DNA of 64,000 nt from Bacillota bacterium (GTDB lineage: Bacteria > Bacillota > Clostridia > Lachnospirales > Lachnospiraceae): NCBI GenBank assembly GCA_023437715.1, contig JAEZFK010000019.1:18415-82414 (forward strand), written 5' to 3'. Shown here piece after piece: positions 60,957 to 64,000 of this stretch. A model generated the notes under the pieces. The model saw only the letters and a program-made list of their open reading frames with translations, was not told where the DNA came from and did no database searches. Position 1 is the first letter of the stretch. Every line of letters begins with the position of its first letter. The position numbers and the translations under genes were made by a program.

Positions 60957-61424
60957 ATGACCAAAAGAGAAGGGTATGAGGCAAAAACAGAGAGCTTTTT
61001 ACTGCCCCTCATGAAAGAAAACAATTTTGAGCTGGTTGACGTTGAATATGTAAAAGAAGCGGGAAACTGGTATCTGCGGGCGTATATAGATAAGGAAGGC
61101 GGAATTACGGTAGATGACTGTGAGGTTGTAAGCCGCAGGCTGGGAGACTGGCTGGATGAAAAGGATTTTATTGAGGACAGCTACATTCTGGAGGTCAGCT
61201 CGCCGGGCCTTGGAAGACCTCTTAAGAAAGACAAGGATTTTGAAAGAAGCATTGGAAAAGATGTGGATATCCGGTTATATAAGCCGCTGAACAAGCAGAA
61301 GGAATTTACAGGGGCCCTGAAAGCCTATAATAAGGAAACCGTGACTATTACCCAGGAAGATGGAACTGAACTTGTACTTAACCGTCCGGAAATCGCGTTG
61401 ATCCGGCTGGCATTTGATTTCTAA
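60957..61424 (+). CDS. rimP: Ribosome maturation factor RimP
   Basis: 155 residues from the ATG at 60957. NFELVDVEYVKEAGNWYLRAYIDKEGGITVDDCEVVSR and LEVSSPGLGRPLKKDKDFER carry the conserved pattern of the N-terminal domain; the C-terminal SH3-like domain is clear. RimP acts in 30S subunit maturation. First gene of the conserved rimP-nusA-rnpM-ylxQ-infB operon. Confidence 0.95.
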   Translation: MTKREGYEAKTESFLLPLMKENNFELVDVEYVKEAGNWYLRAYIDKEGGITVDDCEVVSRRLGDWLDEKDFIEDSYILEVSSPGLGRPLKKDKDFERSIGKDVDIRLYKPLNKQKEFTGALKAYNKETVTITQEDGTELVLNRPEIALIRLAFDF

Positions 61425-61453
61425 ACAGTAAGAGATATTAGGAGGATAAAAAA

Positions 61454-62644
61454 ATGAATAAGGAACTGTTGGAAGCACTGAATATTCTGGAAAAGGAGAA
61501 TAATATCAGCAAGGAAACCCTGCTGGAAGCAATTGAAAATTCTCTCCTTACGGCGTGCAAGAACCATTTCGGAAAGGCGGATAATATCAAGGTCAGTATC
61601 AATCGCGATACCTGCGATTTTAATGTTTTTGCGGAAAAAGAAGTGGTCGAAACAGTGGAAGATCCTCTGCTTCAGATAAGCCTTGCAGAGGCGAAGATGA
61701 CAGATCCGAAGTACGACATCGGCGACGTGATTCATTGTCCTATAGATTCTAAAAAGTTCGGAAGAATTGCAACACAGAATGCAAAGAACGTGATTTTACA
61801 GAAGATCCGTGAGGAAGGAAGGAAATCTCTTTTCAACGACTGGTACTGCCAGGAGAGAGAGGTTGTCACGGGAATCGTTCAAAGATATTTAGGCAGAAAT
61901 GTGAGCATCAATCTTGGAAAGGTGGACGCCATTCTCAACGAAACCGAGATGGTAAAGGGAGAAGTGTTCAAGGCCACGGAAAGGATCAAGGTTTTTGTTC
62001 TGGAAGTAAAGGATACCCCCAAGGGACCGAGAATCTCCGTTTCAAGAACCCATCCGGATCTGGTAAAGCGCCTGTTTGAATCCGAAGTTGCCGAAGTAAA
62101 GGACGGAACAGTGGAAATCAAGGCGATTGCAAGAGAAGCCGGCTCCAGAACAAAGATTGCGGTGAAATCCAATGATTCCAACGTAGATCCCGTAGGCGCA
62201 TGCGTGGGCTTAAACGGAGCCAGGGTCAATGCAATTGTCAATGAATTAAGAGGAGAGAAAATCGATATCATAAACTGGGATGATAACCCTGCTTACTTAA
62301 TCGAGAATGCTTTAAGCCCGGCAAAGGTCATCTGTGTTGTGGCAGACGAGGAGTCCAAGGAGGCCCAGGTCATTGTTCCTGATTACCAGCTGTCCCTGGC
62401 AATCGGAAAGGAAGGCCAGAACGCCAGACTGGCGGCAAGGCTTACCGGCTACAAGATCGACATCAAGAGCGAGACACAGGCAAGAGAGCTGGGACTTTTT
62501 GAAGAGCTGGGACTTGATTATCAGGATGAGAATGCCGGATATGACGGCTATGGAAATAATGACTATGAAAATGACGGTTATGGGGACAGCGGTTATGAGT
62601 ACCCGGAAAGCGGCGACAGCGAAGACCAGGATTACCGGGAATAA
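61454..62644 (+). CDS. nusA: Transcription elongation/termination factor NusA
   Basis: 396 residues. An N-terminal polymerase-binding domain is followed by S1 (REVVTGIVQRYLGRNVSINLG) and two KH domains (CVGLNGARVNAIVNELRGE; LAIGKEGQNARLAARLTG). The last ~35 residues are a Tyr/Asp/Gly-rich acidic tail unlike the C-terminal repeats of E. coli NusA. It modulates pausing and termination. AGGAGG precedes the ATG. Confidence 0.96.
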   Translation: MNKELLEALNILEKENNISKETLLEAIENSLLTACKNHFGKADNIKVSINRDTCDFNVFAEKEVVETVEDPLLQISLAEAKMTDPKYDIGDVIHCPIDSKKFGRIATQNAKNVILQKIREEGRKSLFNDWYCQEREVVTGIVQRYLGRNVSINLGKVDAILNETEMVKGEVFKATERIKVFVLEVKDTPKGPRISVSRTHPDLVKRLFESEVAEVKDGTVEIKAIAREAGSRTKIAVKSNDSNVDPVGACVGLNGARVNAIVNELRGEKIDIINWDDNPAYLIENALSPAKVICVVADEESKEAQVIVPDYQLSLAIGKEGQNARLAARLTGYKIDIKSETQARELGLFEELGLDYQDENAGYDGYGNNDYENDGYGDSGYEYPESGDSEDQDYRE

Positions 62645-62667
62645 AGAAAACGGGAAGTGATGGAAGC

Positions 62668-62937
62668 GTGAGTACAAAAAAGATACCGCTCAGACAGTGT
62701 ATCGGCTGTGGTGAGATGAAGAATAAAAAGGAAATGATCCGTGTGCTGAAGACCTCGGAGGATGAAATCATTCTTGATGCGACCGGACGTAAAAACGGAC
62801 GGGGAGCTTATCTCTGCCCCTCTATGGAATGCTTTAAGAAGGCAGTGAAAAGCAAAGGACTTGAGCGTTCTTTCAAGATGGCGATCCCGAAAGAAGTATA
62901 CGAAGCACTGGAAAAGGAGATGGAGCAGTTTGGATAA
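62668..62937 (+). CDS. rnpM: RNase P modulator RnpM (YlxR)
   Basis: 89 residues starting at GTG 62668. PLRQCIGCGEMKNKKEMIR and DATGRKNGRGAYLC are the YlxR/RnpM signature; the four cysteines may bind metal. The B. subtilis protein binds RNase P RNA. It lies 23 bases after nusA and its end overlaps the ylxQ start by eight bases. Confidence 0.92.
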   Translation: MSTKKIPLRQCIGCGEMKNKKEMIRVLKTSEDEIILDATGRKNGRGAYLCPSMECFKKAVKSKGLERSFKMAIPKEVYEALEKEMEQFG

Positions 62938-63328
62938 CAGACAGAAAATTCTGGGTATGATAGGTCTGGCAACAAAAGCCGGCAAGGCCGTAGGCGGAGA
63001 GTTCATGACAGAAAAGACCGTCAAGACAGGAAAAGCGTCATTAGTGATCGTTTCTGAGGAAGCATCAGATAATACCAGAAAGATGTTTACCAATATGTGT
63101 ACTTATTATAAGGTTCCAATCTACTTCTTTGCGGGGAAGAATGAACTGGGCCACGCTATGGGAAAAGAGATGAGGGCGTCTCTTGCCATCGTGGATAATG
63201 GATTTGCAGAGGCGATCGTGAAACTAATGAATACAAGGGCCGGTAGCGGATGTGAAAATGAGCCTTCACATTTACCGGTATGTGCTGTAGAGCGTGCACA
63301 GAATGGAGGAAAGCATGAGAGTATATGA
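62930..63328 (+). CDS. L7Ae/L30e-family RNA-binding protein (YlxQ)
   Basis: 132 residues starting at TTG 62930, with AAGGAG ten bases upstream and overlapping rnpM. ILGMIGLATKAGKAVGGEF and KASLVIVSEEASDNTRK match the YlxQ group of the L7Ae/Gadd45 fold, which binds kink-turn RNA. A C-terminal extension of ~30 residues beyond the fold (NEPSHLPVCAVERAQNGG) is variable. It overlaps the infB start by 14 bases. Confidence 0.88.
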   Translation: MDNRQKILGMIGLATKAGKAVGGEFMTEKTVKTGKASLVIVSEEASDNTRKMFTNMCTYYKVPIYFFAGKNELGHAMGKEMRASLAIVDNGFAEAIVKLMNTRAGSGCENEPSHLPVCAVERAQNGGKHESI

Positions 63329-64000
63329 TCTGGCAAAGGAACTGGGAAAAGACAGTAGCAAGGAAATACTGGATATCCTGGAAAAGCATAATATAAATTT
63401 AAAAAGTTCATCCAATATTTCAGATGAGCAGGCAGAAATCGTGAAAAAAGAGGTGGGCGGCCATGGCAGGGGGTCCTCTGAGGCACGTTCCGGCGCACCG
63501 GATGGGGAAGACGCGCCGAAGAAAAAGATCGCTGCGGTATTCAGACCTCAGAATGCGCAGTTAAAGCCTCAGGGCCAGCGCCCTCAGGGGCAGAACGGCA
63601 GAGACGGAAGACCTTCCCAGGGCGCTCCGTCCAGAGAGAATGCGGGGAGAAACCAGCATGTGACAGAACAGTCCCTGCAGGGAGCAGCAGACCCGTCAAG
63701 GGAGCAGCGCCAGGAAGCCAGAGAAAACGGAGCTTCTGAAAGCGGTGTATCCCAGAGCAGTCAGGCAAGCCACAGCGGAAGCCGTGAAGCCAGACCCCAG
63801 GGCCAGGGAGGCTACCAGGGAAACCGTGATGGAAGACCCCAGGGCCAGGGAGGCTATCAGGGAAACCGTGATGGAAGACCCCAGGGCCAGGGAGGCTATC
63901 AGGGCAATAGAGACGGAAGACCCCAGGGTCAGGGAGGCTACCAGGGAAACCGCGACGGAAGACCCCAGGGCCAGGGAGGCTATCAGGGCAATCGTGATGG
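63315..64000 (+). CDS. infB: Translation initiation factor IF-2, N-terminal part
   Basis: The gene starts at ATG 63315 (GGAGGAAA just upstream) and runs out of the window after ~228 codons, so the GTPase domains are not visible. MRVYDLAKELGKDSSKEILDIL is the IF-2 N-domain helix bundle. A long low-complexity linker rich in Q, G, R and S follows, and from residue 160 it consists of 14-residue repeats RPQGQGGYQGNRDG. IF-2 carries initiator tRNA to the ribosome. Confidence 0.93.
   Translation, partial: MRVYDLAKELGKDSSKEILDILEKHNINLKSSSNISDEQAEIVKKEVGGHGRGSSEARSGAPDGEDAPKKKIAAVFRPQNAQLKPQGQRPQGQNGRDGRPSQGAPSRENAGRNQHVTEQSLQGAADPSREQRQEARENGASESGVSQSSQASHSGSREARPQGQGGYQGNRDGRPQGQGGYQGNRDGRPQGQGGYQGNRDGRPQGQGGYQGNRDGRPQGQGGYQGNRD
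63792..64000 (+). repeat. 42-bp in-frame tandem repeat in infB
   Basis: Units start at 63792, 63834, 63876, 63918 and 63960 (the last incomplete at the window end) and encode RPQGQGGYQGNRDG. Units differ only at synonymous third positions (for example GGC/GGT, TAC/TAT, AAC/AAT), so the protein repeat is kept exactly. Confidence 0.95.

Noticed and set aside
63792..64000. Regular repeats that could be taken for a CRISPR array
   Set aside because: Units are contiguous without unique spacers and are in frame in infB.

Overview
The window looks like chromosome from an anaerobic, Gram-positive gut-type member of the Lachnospiraceae (class Clostridia), close to Enterocloster or Lacrimispora. This is inferred from gene content: a Firmicutes-order rimP-nusA-rnpM-ylxQ-infB operon, a single-chain purL, many PTS genes, strong AGGAGG ribosome sites, a rubredoxin-type NADH oxidoreductase and the GGGtGRT protein with its Fe-S scaffold partner. 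The genus is not proven by anything in the window. No phage, insertion sequence, CRISPR array or rRNA gene was seen.

Layout. 1-6.2 kb: the end of a glutamate synthase small subunit, a secreted NlpC/P60 cell-wall hydrolase, motA-motB behind an unusually long leader, and the Fe-S scaffold/GGGtGRT pair. 6.2-15.2 kb: peptide and amino-acid handling (isoaspartyl dipeptidase with a YfcC-type carrier; a PhzF isomerase; PepD with an OPT oligopeptide transporter and a PqqD-like protein). 15.4-22.6 kb: a lipoprotein GH3 hexosaminidase, tRNA-Trp, an HPr-like protein without the phosphorylated histidine, a nuclease-helicase fusion, a LysR regulator, a sigma-factor-like protein without region 4, and a phosphatase. 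22.8-37.2 kb: purL, an APC permease, a MerR regulator beside a rubredoxin-domain oxidoreductase, asnB with a permease, an OLD-type ATPase/Toprim nuclease with a four-cysteine insertion, and a sugar acetyltransferase.

37.3-60.8 kb is mainly sugar metabolism. It holds a four-gene operon (FGGY kinase, small transaldolase, DUF4867, fucose-isomerase-like protein), two Gfo/Idh/MocA dehydrogenases, a complete ribose operon (rbsK-rbsD-rbsA-rbsC-rbsB) with its divergent LacI repressor and two matching 16-bp operators, an orphan EIIC, a two-gene ABC importer without a binding protein, and a cellobiose-type PTS cluster (EIIA, EIIB, EIIC, a 48-residue membrane protein, GH1, DUF3284, GntR, MupG-like hydrolase). 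A 14-bp GntR-type palindrome lies just downstream of the PTS promoter. 60.8-64 kb is the translation/transcription operon rimP-nusA-rnpM-ylxQ-infB; infB runs off the end inside 42-bp tandem repeats.

Most genes are ordinary. The best candidates for undescribed biology are the Fe-S scaffold/GGGtGRT pair, the OLD-like protein with its cysteine cluster, the nuclease-helicase fusion, the HPr and sigma-factor homologues that have lost their key parts, the PqqD-like partner of an OPT transporter, and the DUF4867 sugar operon. No wholly new multi-gene system could be demonstrated from sequence alone.
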